A stretch of DNA of 64,000 nt from Limosilactobacillus rudii. GTDB taxonomy: Bacteria; Bacillota; Bacilli; Lactobacillales; Lactobacillaceae. Location of the stretch: contig NZ_JACIVB010000042.1 of NCBI RefSeq assembly GCF_014145455.1, positions 1 through 64,000 on the forward strand. Direction: 5' to 3'. Made by a program: the position numbers and the translations under genes. The notes beneath the pieces were generated by a model. It was not told the DNA's origin. It saw only the letters and a list, made by a program, of their open reading frames with translations, and searched no databases. The first letter of the stretch is position 1; each line of letters opens with the position of its first letter. This document shows, piece after piece, positions 42,367-50,858 of the stretch.

Positions 42367-43456
42367 TGAACCGGAATTCCACAATGTCGCCATCTTGCAT
42401 TACATAGTCTTTACCTTCAAGACGGAGCTTCCCAGCTTCTTTAACCGCTGATTCTGAACCAAGTTTATCAAGATCTTCAAAACTCATCACTTCAGCACGA
42501 ATAAATCCACGTTCAAAATCAGAGTGAATAATTCCGGCTGCTTGCGGTGCCTTAGTACCCTTCTTATAAGTCCATGCCCGTGTTTCAGGTCCGCCAGCTG
42601 TAAAGAAGGTCTCTAACCCCAGAAGCTTATAAGCTGCTCGTATCAACCGATTTAGTCCTGGTTCTGTAACGCCTTCCATTTCAAGGAAATCAGCCTTATC
42701 TGCCTCATCCATTTCAGCAATTTGTTCTTCGGCAGCCGCAGCTACCCCAATTACTTCACCGTCGTCCTTAACATGCTCCTTAATTGCATCCATGTACTTA
42801 TTGCTTTCTGGATCGGCCATATCTTCTTCGGCAATATTAGCAACATAGAGAACCGGCTTACTAGTTAATAGGAAGAGGCCCTTCACAATCTTTTGTTCAT
42901 CATCGTTAAAGTCAATTGAGCGGACACTCTTTCCATCTTCAAGAACTGGCTTAATTTTATTTAGGACGTCCAATTCAGCTAAAGCATCTTTATCCCGACC
43001 TTTAGCAGCCCGTTGTACCTTAGCCAAACGCTTATTAACCGCATCTAAATCAGCCATAACTAACTCTAAATTAATCGTATCAATGTCCTCAATCGGATCA
43101 ACCTTACCGGAAACACTAGTAATGTCGCTGTCATCAAATGCCCGTACAACATGAACGATTGCATCTGTTTGGCGAATATTTTCCAAAAACTTGTTACCGA
43201 GGCCTTCACCTTTACTTGCCCCTTTAACAATCCCAGCAATATCAGTAAATTCAAATGTTGTCGGTACAATCTTCTTAGCGGGAATTAACTCTTGAATTCG
43301 ATCAAGCCGGCTATCAGGTACTTCAACCATTCCCACATTTGGGTCAATCGTTGCAAATGGGTAGTTGGCCATCTCGGCCCCCGCTTTAGTAATGGCGTTA
43401 AAAAGTGTTGATTTACCAACGTTTGGCAAGCCAACGATTCCTGCAGTTAATGACAT
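42359..43456 (-). CDS. ychF: Redox-regulated ATPase/GTPase-like YchF
   Basis: OBG-family P-loop NTPase that prefers ATP; binds ribosomes and is linked to stress control. 365 aa with G1 GLPNVGKSTLFNAIT (residues 8-22), G3 DIAGIVKGA near 69, a coiled-coil insertion (~125-160) and the C-terminal TGS domain ending in VEFRFNV. Lies in the conserved par-ychF neighbourhood. Confidence 0.96.
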   Translation of the reverse strand: MSLTAGIVGLPNVGKSTLFNAITKAGAEMANYPFATIDPNVGMVEVPDSRLDRIQELIPAKKIVPTTFEFTDIAGIVKGASKGEGLGNKFLENIRQTDAIVHVVRAFDDSDITSVSGKVDPIEDIDTINLELVMADLDAVNKRLAKVQRAAKGRDKDALAELDVLNKIKPVLEDGKSVRSIDFNDDEQKIVKGLFLLTSKPVLYVANIAEEDMADPESNKYMDAIKEHVKDDGEVIGVAAAAEEQIAEMDEADKADFLEMEGVTEPGLNRLIRAAYKLLGLETFFTAGGPETRAWTYKKGTKAPQAAGIIHSDFERGFIRAEVMSFEDLDKLGSESAVKEAGKLRLEGKDYVMQDGDIVEFRFNV

Positions 43457-43538
43457 ATGTTGTTCACTTTCCTTTTCAATTAATCAATTATTATTTTAAA
43501 CTACAATCTTATATTTGTTACAGCAATCTTTTAAAATA

Positions 43539-43736
43539 TTAATCTTGCTGGTCAGCCTTCTCAAGAATTTTTTTCAGGCCCTTATCAAACTTTTGACGGG
43601 TCATCATGACAATATGACCACATCCTTGGCACTCAATTTTGATATCTGCGCCAACTCGTGTGATTAACCACCGATTTGTTCCACAAGGGTGTGCCTTTTT
43701 CATCATTACAATATCGCCTTTATCATAAGTTGCCAT
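43539..43736 (-). CDS. DUF951 family small protein (YyzM-like)
   Basis: 65 aa from the ATG at 43736 (after AAGGAGG). Small beta-rich domain with KKAHPCGTNRW and IECQGCGHIV; the two spaced Cys-containing motifs suggest a metal-ribbon. Family function unknown, but this position between parB and ychF is conserved in Firmicutes. The upstream 7 codons overlap parB and its ribosome-binding site. Confidence 0.9.
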   Translation of the reverse strand: MATYDKGDIVMMKKAHPCGTNRWLITRVGADIKIECQGCGHIVMMTRQKFDKGLKKILEKADQQD

Positions 43737-43749
43737 GAATAATTCCTCC

Positions 43750-44637
43750 TTAGTCAAGAGTGATATTTAATAGCTCTAAAATTCGGGTAAAGTCTTCATT
43801 AGAACTGTATGGGATTTCAATCTTACCAGTTCCTTTTTTGCGACTTTGTGCTACTGATACCTTTGTCCCAAACTTACTCTGGAGCTGTGATTCAGCTGCG
43901 CGAATATATACCGGCTTTCGTTGACCGCGTCGTTGCTCTTTCTTTTTTGCGGTGCCATTTGCTTGTGCCACAATTTCTTCTAGTTGGCGAACTGTTAAAT
44001 TTTGGTTAACCGCTCGTTGCGCAAGCGGAACAAGCTTTGTTTTATCTTTTAAGCCAAGCATTGTTCGTGCTTGCCCCATTGATAGTTTACCTTCATTTAA
44101 AAATTCTTTAATAACGGTCGGTAAGCCTAATAGGCGTAAATAATTAGCGATATAGGGGCGACTCTTCCCTAACCGTGCCGCTACCTGTGCCTGAGTAAGT
44201 GACAATTTATCCATTAACATTTGGTACGCCTGCGCTTCTTCTAATGGTGTTAAGTCTTCCCGTTGCAGATTTTCTAAAACTGCCACTTCCATCATCTGCT
44301 CATCCGTCATATCGCGGATAATAGCAGGGATTGTCTTTTGTTTAGCAAGCTTTGAAGCTCTAAAGCGCCGTTCTCCTGCGATCAGCTCATACCGGTTAAT
44401 GGTGGAATCAGATTGGCGAAGAATGATTGGTTGAAAGACCCCTGACTTTTCAATCGATGTTGCCAATTCAGCTAACGCCTTTTGATCAAACGTCCGTCGT
44501 GGCTGGTATGGGTTCGGATGAATCAATGATAGTTTTATATCCTGAACAGTTTCATCTGCTGCTGGCTCTGTTACCTTGTTTTCAGCAAAGAGCGCCTCAA
44601 TTCCACGTCCTAAACCACTTTTTTTATTCTTTGCCAT
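43750..44637 (-). CDS. parB: Chromosome-partitioning protein ParB (Spo0J)
   Basis: CTPase that loads at parS and organises the origin region. 295 aa: N-terminal domain with PNPYQPRR and the GERRFRASK box (arginine patch for CTP binding, residues ~84-92), a central helix-turn-helix (LTQAQVAARLGKSRPYIANYLRLL, given as LTQAQVAARLGK plus SRPYIANYL) and a basic C-terminal dimerisation region. Start overlaps the 3' end of parA by 14 bp. Confidence 0.95.
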   Translation of the reverse strand: MAKNKKSGLGRGIEALFAENKVTEPAADETVQDIKLSLIHPNPYQPRRTFDQKALAELATSIEKSGVFQPIILRQSDSTINRYELIAGERRFRASKLAKQKTIPAIIRDMTDEQMMEVAVLENLQREDLTPLEEAQAYQMLMDKLSLTQAQVAARLGKSRPYIANYLRLLGLPTVIKEFLNEGKLSMGQARTMLGLKDKTKLVPLAQRAVNQNLTVRQLEEIVAQANGTAKKKEQRRGQRKPVYIRAAESQLQSKFGTKVSVAQSRKKGTGKIEIPYSSNEDFTRILELLNITLD

Positions 44638-45394
44638 GGTTGGCCAACACTTCCTTTGCTAATTGTTGGTAGACATGTGCACCTGTCGAATTTTTATCAT
44701 AGTCGATTATTGCTAAACCGTGACTTGGTGCCTCTGATAAACGGACATTACGGGGAATAATCGTTTCGTAAACTTGTTCACCAAAAAATTTCTTTACTTC
44801 TGCATTTACTTGCTGTCCTAAGTTAGTCCGCTTATCAAACATCGTCAGTAAGACGCCTTCAATCCGTAGTTGAGGATTAAAATGCTTGCGAACAAGTTTA
44901 ATTGTATTTAGCAACTGGCTCAATCCTTCAAGAGCATAATACTCGCTTTGAACTGGAATAAGGATTGAATCACTAGCTGTAAAAGCGTTAATCGTCAACA
45001 AACCAAGCGATGGCGGGCAATCAATAAGGATATAGTCGTACTCATTACGAACATCCCCAAATGAGTCTTTAAGTCGCGTTTCCCGTGCCATTAAGTTAGT
45101 TAATTCTACTTCTGCTCCTGATAAGGCAATCGTGGTCGGAGCAATATCGACGCCCGAATGGCTCGTCTTTTGAATAACGTCTTTTAATGGAACATCATTA
45201 ATCAATGCATCATAAACACTCTGCTCAATATTTTGTTTTTCAACTCCCAAACCGCTCGTTGCATTTCCCTGCGGATCGAGGTCAATTAGTAAGACTCGTT
45301 GACCAAGGTCAGCCAAACATGCACCTAAATTAACACTTGTCGTGGTCTTACCAACACCGCCTTTTTGGTTTGCTAATGCAATTACAGAACCCAT
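44624..45394 (-). CDS. parA: Chromosome-partitioning ATPase ParA (Soj)
   Basis: 256-aa deviant-Walker ATPase: ALANQKGGVGKTTTSVNLG (residues 6-24) with the signature lysine, switch I QGNATSG near 45 and Walker B YILIDCPPSLG near 115. Partner of ParB in origin segregation. Located between noc and parB, 12 bp after noc's stop. Confidence 0.96.
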   Translation of the reverse strand: MGSVIALANQKGGVGKTTTSVNLGACLADLGQRVLLIDLDPQGNATSGLGVEKQNIEQSVYDALINDVPLKDVIQKTSHSGVDIAPTTIALSGAEVELTNLMARETRLKDSFGDVRNEYDYILIDCPPSLGLLTINAFTASDSILIPVQSEYYALEGLSQLLNTIKLVRKHFNPQLRIEGVLLTMFDKRTNLGQQVNAEVKKFFGEQVYETIIPRNVRLSEAPSHGLAIIDYDKNSTGAHVYQQLAKEVLANHGKE

Positions 45395-45406
45395 TTTTCG
45401 GCCTCC

Positions 45407-46357
45407 CTACTGTTTCTTCGGAATTTCAATAGTTAATTGGTAAGTATCGCCATTGTCTTCTTCGTGCGTTTTAATATCAAAACCATTTGTGGTTGCCATC
45501 TTAATCGATTTCTTAATCGTGTTCAAGGCTATTCGTGCATCGTTAGCCTGCTTAGCCTTAGCAGTTTTCGTCTTTTTATTTGTCTTACGTTTAACAGTCT
45601 TTTTCTTTACATTTACTGTTGGTTCTTCTGCTTCTTCTGAATGATTTTCAAGAGAAGCAAGTTCTTTCCGTTTTGCCGCTGCTTTTAATTCGGCAATTTC
45701 TGAAGGTAAGGGGCGCCCGAGCAGTCTTGCCACTTCATCTTCTGTCTGCCGAACAGTCAGCCGTTCATTAACAATCCGCATCAGCATATCACGCTGCTGT
45801 TTTTCGTCTAGGTCTAATAAAGCGCGACCATGACGTTCCGAAATTCGGTGATCAAGAATTGCCGTTTGGACAGGCGTGATCAATCGTAACAATCGAAGCT
45901 TATTGGCAACAAATGACTGACTCTTTCCCATTCCCTTTGCGAGTTGCGACTGGGTCAGATGATTAAGATCCATTAATTGTCGATATGCTTGTGCTTCTTC
46001 AACCGAGCTTAATTGTGACCGTTGAAGGTTTTCGATTAACGCTAAAGAAGCGGTCTCCTGATCACTCATTTTTTCAATAATAGCCGGTGCTTTTTCCCAC
46101 TTTAAGAGCTTCATTGCCCGGTAACGTCGCTCTCCTGCAATAATTTCATACTTTGCCGGCTCATATTCGCGAAGCACAATTGGTTGTAACAAACCATGTT
46201 CATCAATCGTTTGGGCTAGTTCACGAATACCATCTTGATCAAATACTTTTCGTGGCTGGTAACGGTTAGGGATAATTTGGTCCAGCTTTACTTCAACGAC
46301 CTTATTTTTTGTATTATCAGAATTATTTTTTCCAATACCAAATAATGAAAAAGCCAT
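45407..46357 (-). CDS. noc: Nucleoid occlusion protein Noc
   Basis: ParB paralogue that binds dispersed sites and blocks division over the nucleoid. 316 aa. The N-terminus MAFSLFGIGKNN can form the short amphipathic membrane-targeting helix known in Bacillus Noc. GERRYRAMK box near residue 76, helix-turn-helix LTQSQLAKGMGKSQSFVANK near 140. Between the core and the C-terminal dimer domain is a Lys-rich linker (residues ~235-275). Position directly after rsmG and before parA is typical of noc rather than parB. Confidence 0.93.
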   Translation of the reverse strand: MAFSLFGIGKNNSDNTKNKVVEVKLDQIIPNRYQPRKVFDQDGIRELAQTIDEHGLLQPIVLREYEPAKYEIIAGERRYRAMKLLKWEKAPAIIEKMSDQETASLALIENLQRSQLSSVEEAQAYRQLMDLNHLTQSQLAKGMGKSQSFVANKLRLLRLITPVQTAILDHRISERHGRALLDLDEKQQRDMLMRIVNERLTVRQTEDEVARLLGRPLPSEIAELKAAAKRKELASLENHSEEAEEPTVNVKKKTVKRKTNKKTKTAKAKQANDARIALNTIKKSIKMATTNGFDIKTHEEDNGDTYQLTIEIPKKQ

Positions 46358-46374
46358 AATTTTAACTCCTTACT

Positions 46375-47100
46375 TTATTGAATTGGTTTTTTGCTTGGTA
46401 ATCCAGGACGACGAGGATACTTATTAGGTGTCGATTGGACTTTATCAATCACAATTATATTACGTTCTTCATCCGTCCCTGGCAAGGTCAGAGTAGTCGT
46501 CTGCTGGACTTTACCACCAAGTTTTTTTATTGCGGTCCCACCTTGCTGTAGTTCCTCAGAAGCAGCACTCGCTTTATAAGCAATAAATTCACCGCCAACC
46601 TTAACTGCTGGTAAACATAACTCACTAAGAACAGATAGTCTTGCTACCGCCCGAGCAGTGACAAGATCAAACTTTTCACGATAAGGACTTTGCTTTGCAC
46701 TAAATGTCTCAGCACGATCATGGATAAGTGTTACATCTTTTAGTCCCAACTTAGTAACTAAGTCAGTTAGAAAGGCAATCCGTTTATTTAGTGAATCCAC
46801 AATCGTCACCTTTAATTGTGGGAAAGCAATCTTAAGCGGCAACGATGGAAAACCTGCTCCTGCACCTATATCACATAATGTTAGGACTTCGTTTTGCAAT
46901 TGTGGTGCTGCAAAGGCCCCGGTGATTGAATCATAGAAGTGTTTTAAATATACTTCACTTTCTTCCGTAATCCGCGTAAGGTTTACATGCTCGTTAGTCT
47001 GGACTAGTAAGTGATAATAGTCGGCAAACTGTTTCATTTGGGTTGTTGATAACGCAATGCCATGGTCGGCTAATGCTCGTTGAAATTGTTCAGGATTCAT
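46375..47100 (-). CDS. rsmG: 16S rRNA (guanine-N7)-methyltransferase
   Basis: Methylates a conserved guanine in the 530 loop of 16S rRNA. 241 aa with SAM-binding [16 protein letters not shown] near residue 76, [11 protein letters not shown] near 101 and [12 protein letters not shown] near 143. Heads the rsmG-noc-parA-parB cluster, a common origin-proximal arrangement. Confidence 0.96.
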   Translation of the reverse strand: MNPEQFQRALADHGIALSTTQMKQFADYYHLLVQTNEHVNLTRITEESEVYLKHFYDSITGAFAAPQLQNEVLTLCDIGAGAGFPSLPLKIAFPQLKVTIVDSLNKRIAFLTDLVTKLGLKDVTLIHDRAETFSAKQSPYREKFDLVTARAVARLSVLSELCLPAVKVGGEFIAYKASAASEELQQGGTAIKKLGGKVQQTTTLTLPGTDEERNIIVIDKVQSTPNKYPRRPGLPSKKPIQ

Positions 47101-47116
47101 TTAGTAAGTCTCCTTT

Positions 47117-47139
47117 CGTGAAACATTTTTTGTTTCACG
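47117..47139. repeat. Inside-out parS half-site inverted repeat upstream of rsmG
   Basis: CGTGAAACA (47117-47125), TTTTT, TGTTTCACG (47131-47139): a perfect 9-bp inverted repeat. The arms are the right and left halves of parS in reversed order. It overlaps the ribosome-binding region of rsmG and could act as an RNA hairpin. Confidence 0.5.
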
Positions 47140-47216
47140 TTCTATATTACTGTACCGTAAATTCCTGTTCGTTGCAACCTTGTAGCCCCCTTTTAACGTC
47201 TAATTTTAAAATAAAA

Positions 47217-47254
47217 AAGGAGGACAAATCACTAATTTATGAAGTGTCCTTCTT
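47217..47254 (-). terminator. Terminator of the hydroxyacyl-CoA dehydrogenase gene
   Basis: AAGGAGGACA pairs with TGTCCTTCTT; on the minus strand a TTTTTTATTTT tract follows. Confidence 0.8.
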
Positions 47255-47273
47255 TGCTATTTATTATTATCGT

Positions 47274-48164
47274 CTAGTGTTTCAAAAAGTCTGGATCCAT
47301 GAAGGCCGGATGTGGATAAGTATAGAATCCTTGTCCTGATTCTTTTCCTTCGTGTCCTTCCTTTATCATCTCTTGCATCTTTTCTGCAATCGCCTTATGA
47401 CTCTCATCCTTGGTTTGTGCGTAAGTGTTTAACTCAATTTGAGCAGCCGTCCGCAAGCCAACCATGTCTAGTATTCCAAAGGGACCCATTGGTGCACCAG
47501 TTGAGATCATCCAGTCTTTATCAATTGTCTCTGGTTCAGCAACCCCCTTAGCCCATAATCCTAGGCCGGCTGCTAACAATGGAATTAAGAGAGAGTTAAG
47601 AATATAACCGTGTTGTTCTTTATGCAATACAATTGGAACCATCTTAATCTCGCGCGCAAACTTAGTAGCTGCTTCAATTACTGCTGGTTCAGTCTTATCT
47701 GAGCCCATAATTTCAACAACATTAAATCGCCAAATATGGTTAGCGAAGTGCATGTTCAAGAATTTCGTAGGCCGGTCAGTATGCGGTGCCAATTGGCTAG
47801 GAATAAAGGTTGACGAATTACTTGCAAATACCGTTTTTTCTGGGGCTAGTTTTGAAACCTTCTGATAAAAGCTATCCTTCAGCTCTAGTGATTCAGGTAA
47901 TGCTTCAATCATTAAGTCAGCATCCTTAACTGCCGTTTCAATATCGTCAGTAATTACTTTAATATTATCAAGGCCCTTTTGAAACTCTTCATCAGTTAAA
48001 TGTAAATCTCGTTGATAGTCTGCCTTTAAGGCCTTAATACGCCGTTCAGCGGTATCAATATGATGGTTATAAACGGTTACCGGGAATCCTGATAATGCAG
48101 TTTGATAAGCGATTTGACTTCCTAAAACACCGGCACCAGCAATCATTATATTCTTAAATTCCAT
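47274..48164 (-). CDS. 3-hydroxyacyl-CoA dehydrogenase family protein
   Basis: 296 aa. N-terminal Rossmann domain with IMIAGAGVLGSQIAYQTALSG, NAD-specific; catalytic-type SNSSTFIPSQLA near residue 115 and the His of LNMHFANHIW near 138; C-terminal helical domain with GYILNSLLIPLL and GPFGILDMVGLRT. Resembles 3-hydroxybutyryl-CoA dehydrogenase, but no beta-oxidation neighbours are present, so the physiological substrate is uncertain. A cre-like site lies about 40 bp upstream. Confidence 0.88.
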   Translation of the reverse strand: MEFKNIMIAGAGVLGSQIAYQTALSGFPVTVYNHHIDTAERRIKALKADYQRDLHLTDEEFQKGLDNIKVITDDIETAVKDADLMIEALPESLELKDSFYQKVSKLAPEKTVFASNSSTFIPSQLAPHTDRPTKFLNMHFANHIWRFNVVEIMGSDKTEPAVIEAATKFAREIKMVPIVLHKEQHGYILNSLLIPLLAAGLGLWAKGVAEPETIDKDWMISTGAPMGPFGILDMVGLRTAAQIELNTYAQTKDESHKAIAEKMQEMIKEGHEGKESGQGFYTYPHPAFMDPDFLKH

Positions 48165-48202
48165 TTTGCCATCTCCTTAGTAGTTTCTACTAACATCATA
48201 AC

Positions 48203-48216
48203 AAAAAGCGCTTTCA
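48203..48216. promoter_or_regulatory. cre-like site upstream of the hydroxyacyl-CoA dehydrogenase gene
   Basis: Reverse complement TGAAAGCGCTTTTT matches cre TGWAANCGNTNWCA at 12 of 14 positions (last two differ). Confidence 0.45.
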
Positions 48217-48298
48217 GCGAAAACTCAAAAGCTTAGTAAATATCTAATAGACAGCCCGACTGCTTATATTTAGGTATCCAAGTATATATCTATAAAAT

Positions 48299-48324
48299 AA
48301 AGGACTAAGTTTCCCTAGCCCTTT
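48299..48324 (-). terminator. Terminator of the nucleoside hydrolase gene
   Basis: Minus strand AAGGGCTA pairs with TAGTCCTT (one G-U) followed by TTATTTT. Confidence 0.7.
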
Positions 48325-48330
48325 TAAAAA

Positions 48331-49239
48331 CTATTTGATTTTTCCGACTTCTTCTAAGAACCACTTGTTGAAGTAATCAGCATCAATATCTAAGCAAACT
48401 TTGGCATTAGTCTTACCATCATGATAAGCTGCCCGCACATCACCAACAGTAGCTCCAATTGCTGGACCGTCTGTTTGAACATCTACCCACATATCCTTAG
48501 TAGTAAATGCTTCTGGGTGAAGAAGGTAGAAGATTGTATTAACATCATGCATTGGCCGACCTTCATCACTACCGTCATTATAGTGTGTGATTAAGCCATG
48601 AAGCATTTCGCCGGCTTTATTTAATTTGCCTAACTTCTCAATTGTATCAGCAGTAAGAAGAGCCTTTAAGGTAACATCTAAGCCGACCGTAACAATTGGT
48701 ACACCGGCATTATACATAATTTTAGCAGCATCCGGGTCCGTAAAGACGTTAAATTCAGCAGCACTAGTCATATTACCACCAGAGAACGAACCACCCATTG
48801 CAACAATTTGTTTGATGTGGCTCTTAACTTCTGGATATTCACTGAATAGTAATGCAATATTAGTGTATGAACCAGTTGGTACTAATACAACTTCATCTTC
48901 CGCCATAATTGCATCGTGAAGTGCTTCAACAGCAGTCTTCTTAATTGGTTCACCATAGTCATCGCCAAAATCATATCCCGGCATTCCTGATTCACCATGA
49001 ATTCGCGCAGCATCTTCAAACGGCTTGATTAATGGCTGTTCAGCACCCGCAGCAACGGGAATATCCTTACCAAAGAAATGAACAATCTTTAGTGCATTAG
49101 CTGTCGTTTTATCTACCGTAACATTACCGGCAACAGTTGTAACTAGCTTTAAATCAAGCGCTGGATTATTAATTGCCATCGTTAAAGCTGCTGCGTCATC
49201 GATTCCCGGATCTGTATCCATAATAATTTTAGTAGTCAT
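48331..49239 (-). CDS. Ribonucleoside hydrolase (inosine/uridine-type)
   Basis: Hydrolyses nucleosides to base and ribose. 302 aa with the calcium-binding N-terminal motif IIMDTDPGIDDAAAL (residues 5-19), the AMGGSFSGGNMTSAAEFNVF (~148-167) active-site segment and the conserved Asp of PMHDVNTIFYLL near 232. Substrate range (RihA/B/C) cannot be fixed from sequence. Downstream of nupC, with a separate terminator between them; a salvage pair. Confidence 0.93.
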   Translation of the reverse strand: MTTKIIMDTDPGIDDAAALTMAINNPALDLKLVTTVAGNVTVDKTTANALKIVHFFGKDIPVAAGAEQPLIKPFEDAARIHGESGMPGYDFGDDYGEPIKKTAVEALHDAIMAEDEVVLVPTGSYTNIALLFSEYPEVKSHIKQIVAMGGSFSGGNMTSAAEFNVFTDPDAAKIMYNAGVPIVTVGLDVTLKALLTADTIEKLGKLNKAGEMLHGLITHYNDGSDEGRPMHDVNTIFYLLHPEAFTTKDMWVDVQTDGPAIGATVGDVRAAYHDGKTNAKVCLDIDADYFNKWFLEEVGKIK

Positions 49240-49257
49240 AATTCATTTCTCCTTTTT

Positions 49258-49271
49258 TGCAAGCGTTTACG
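49258..49271. promoter_or_regulatory. cre-like site just upstream of the nucleoside hydrolase gene
   Basis: TGCAAGCGTTTACG matches the relaxed cre WTGNAANCGNWNNCW at all but the final position. It lies 19 bp before the start codon. Confidence 0.45.
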
Positions 49272-49285
49272 GTTTTAGTGTCAAA

Positions 49286-49310
49286 AAAAGCAGCCTTGTT
49301 AGCTGCTTTT
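49286..49310 (-). terminator. Terminator of nupC
   Basis: Minus strand AAAAGCAGC pairs with GCTGCTTTT, followed by TTT. Confidence 0.8.
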
Positions 49311-49315
49311 CAATT

Positions 49316-50527
49316 TTACCAAACAAAGAGACCAACAAATGCTGCTGATAATAATGAAACTAAAATACCAGAAAGCATAAGGTATCCAATGTTTGAAGCG
49401 ATGTAATCATTCTTTTCCTTGTCAACTAAGCCCTTAAAGGCACCAATAATCATACCTAATGTACCGAAGTTAGCAAATGAAGTTACAAAGACAGTCAAGA
49501 CAGCCCGCAAGTGTGGTGTGTAACTGTTAATTTCACCAGTAACTTTACCCATAACAACAAATTCATTAGTGATTAACTTCATACCCATATCTTGTGAGAG
49601 CATCCATGCTTCATGAACAGGTAATCCAAGTAACCATGAGAATGGGAACATGACAACCCCCAAGATACTTTCAAGAGAAAGGTCTTTCCAGAACAATGCT
49701 AAGATAGCATCAATCAGGGCTGCTAAAGCAACAAAGGCAACAACGTTAGCGATAATGATAAGGATCAGCTTACCAGCACCCAAAATTGAATCACCTAAGA
49801 AACTAAAGAATGGTTCCCGTTTATCGGATTCAACTTCTGCTCCGACTTTTTCAATTGTGTCATCTTCAGCTGGAACAGTAACAGGGTTTAACATACTTAC
49901 AGCAATTAGTGAGTTAATAATGTTAATTGGAACAGCAGTTAGAATAAATTGCCCTGGCATCATTTCAATATATGCACCAAGGATTGAAGCAGTAACACAA
50001 GACATTGACATCATCGCAACCGTCAAGTTACGTTCCTTATTCATTGCCCGCATCTGCATACCTGAAACAGCCAAAACTTCTGTGTTACCTAAGAACATCA
50101 TTTCTACAGCAAAGAATGATTCAAACTTAGGTTCACCAGTAATAAATGAGAGTCCACGTCCGATCCACTTGATAATCCATGGCAATACACCGATGTAATT
50201 CAAGATATCGAACAATGGAACAATCATAAGGATTGGCATCAATGCAGAACAAATAAAGTTAAGGTTCTTAGTGTTGTACCAACCACCTAAAGCAAAGACT
50301 GTACCTTTTGCAGATACATTAACAATCCACGCAAATCCGTCAGCTGCCGCTTTAACCCCAGCACGACCAGCTGATGAACTTACTAAGAACCACGCTAGTA
50401 GTAAGTTCAAAACTACCATGATTCCTACCGTCTTCCAGTTGATTGCTTTTCGATCTTTAGAGAAAAGCCAACCAATTCCAAGAAAGACAATCAGCCCAAT
50501 AATGTTAATAATAAGATACATAGACAT
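49316..50527 (-). CDS. nupC: Concentrative nucleoside transporter (NupC/CNT family)
   Basis: 403-aa ion-coupled nucleoside importer with about nine to ten membrane segments. CNT signatures seen: the gate-like VFALGGWY and IVPLFDILNYIGVLPW region (~75-115), GEPKFESFFAVEMMFLGNTEVLAV (~135-160, quoted as GEPKFESFF / GNTEVLAV) and SFANFGTLGMIIGAFKG near 348. Upstream region carries a perfect cre. With the hydrolase and the deo operon it forms a nucleoside scavenging route. Confidence 0.94.
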   Translation of the reverse strand: MSMYLIINIIGLIVFLGIGWLFSKDRKAINWKTVGIMVVLNLLLAWFLVSSSAGRAGVKAAADGFAWIVNVSAKGTVFALGGWYNTKNLNFICSALMPILMIVPLFDILNYIGVLPWIIKWIGRGLSFITGEPKFESFFAVEMMFLGNTEVLAVSGMQMRAMNKERNLTVAMMSMSCVTASILGAYIEMMPGQFILTAVPINIINSLIAVSMLNPVTVPAEDDTIEKVGAEVESDKREPFFSFLGDSILGAGKLILIIIANVVAFVALAALIDAILALFWKDLSLESILGVVMFPFSWLLGLPVHEAWMLSQDMGMKLITNEFVVMGKVTGEINSYTPHLRAVLTVFVTSFANFGTLGMIIGAFKGLVDKEKNDYIASNIGYLMLSGILVSLLSAAFVGLFVW

Positions 50528-50763
50528 GGCTGTGTACCCTCCTTAAATAGAATATTCGTTAACAGCCGTTCCAAATTAAGATATTATAATTGCATTTGTG
50601 GCGAGTTAACTTCTTAAGAATATCTTTAAATTTCTTTTCTGTAAAGCGCTGTTTTATAGACAATTTGTGAATTTTCATCATTTTTGAATTAAAGTATCTT
50701 ACAAATCCAATTATCGTAAACACTCTTATCCAGTCAAAATTTCACAAAGTTTTTTAGCAACAT

Positions 50764-50777
50764 ATGAAAACGCTATC
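50764..50777. promoter_or_regulatory. Perfect cre site upstream of nupC
   Basis: TGAAAACGCTATCA fits TGWAANCGNTNWCA at all 14 positions. It lies 240 bp upstream of nupC, immediately downstream of the small-RNA terminator. Confidence 0.6.
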
Positions 50778-50784
50778 ATTCGTA

Positions 50785-50858
50785 TTCAAAAAGAAAAGAA
50801 GAACCAACACCGACAAATTGTCTGTATCATGCGGTTCTTCTTTGCCCCTGCCAAGGTA
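50785..50858 (-). ncRNA. Candidate small RNA with own promoter and terminator
   Basis: Minus-strand promoter TTGCTC (50887-50892), 17-bp spacer, TATAAT (50864-50869), giving a start near 50857. About 15 nt later begins a hairpin AAAGAAGAACC / GGTTCTTCTTT (50833-50843 and 50795-50805), 11 perfect pairs, followed by TCTTTTTG. The loop contains the palindrome GACAAATTGTC. The ~70-nt transcript has no convincing reading frame. It could alternatively be the terminator of a longer upstream transcript. Confidence 0.55.
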
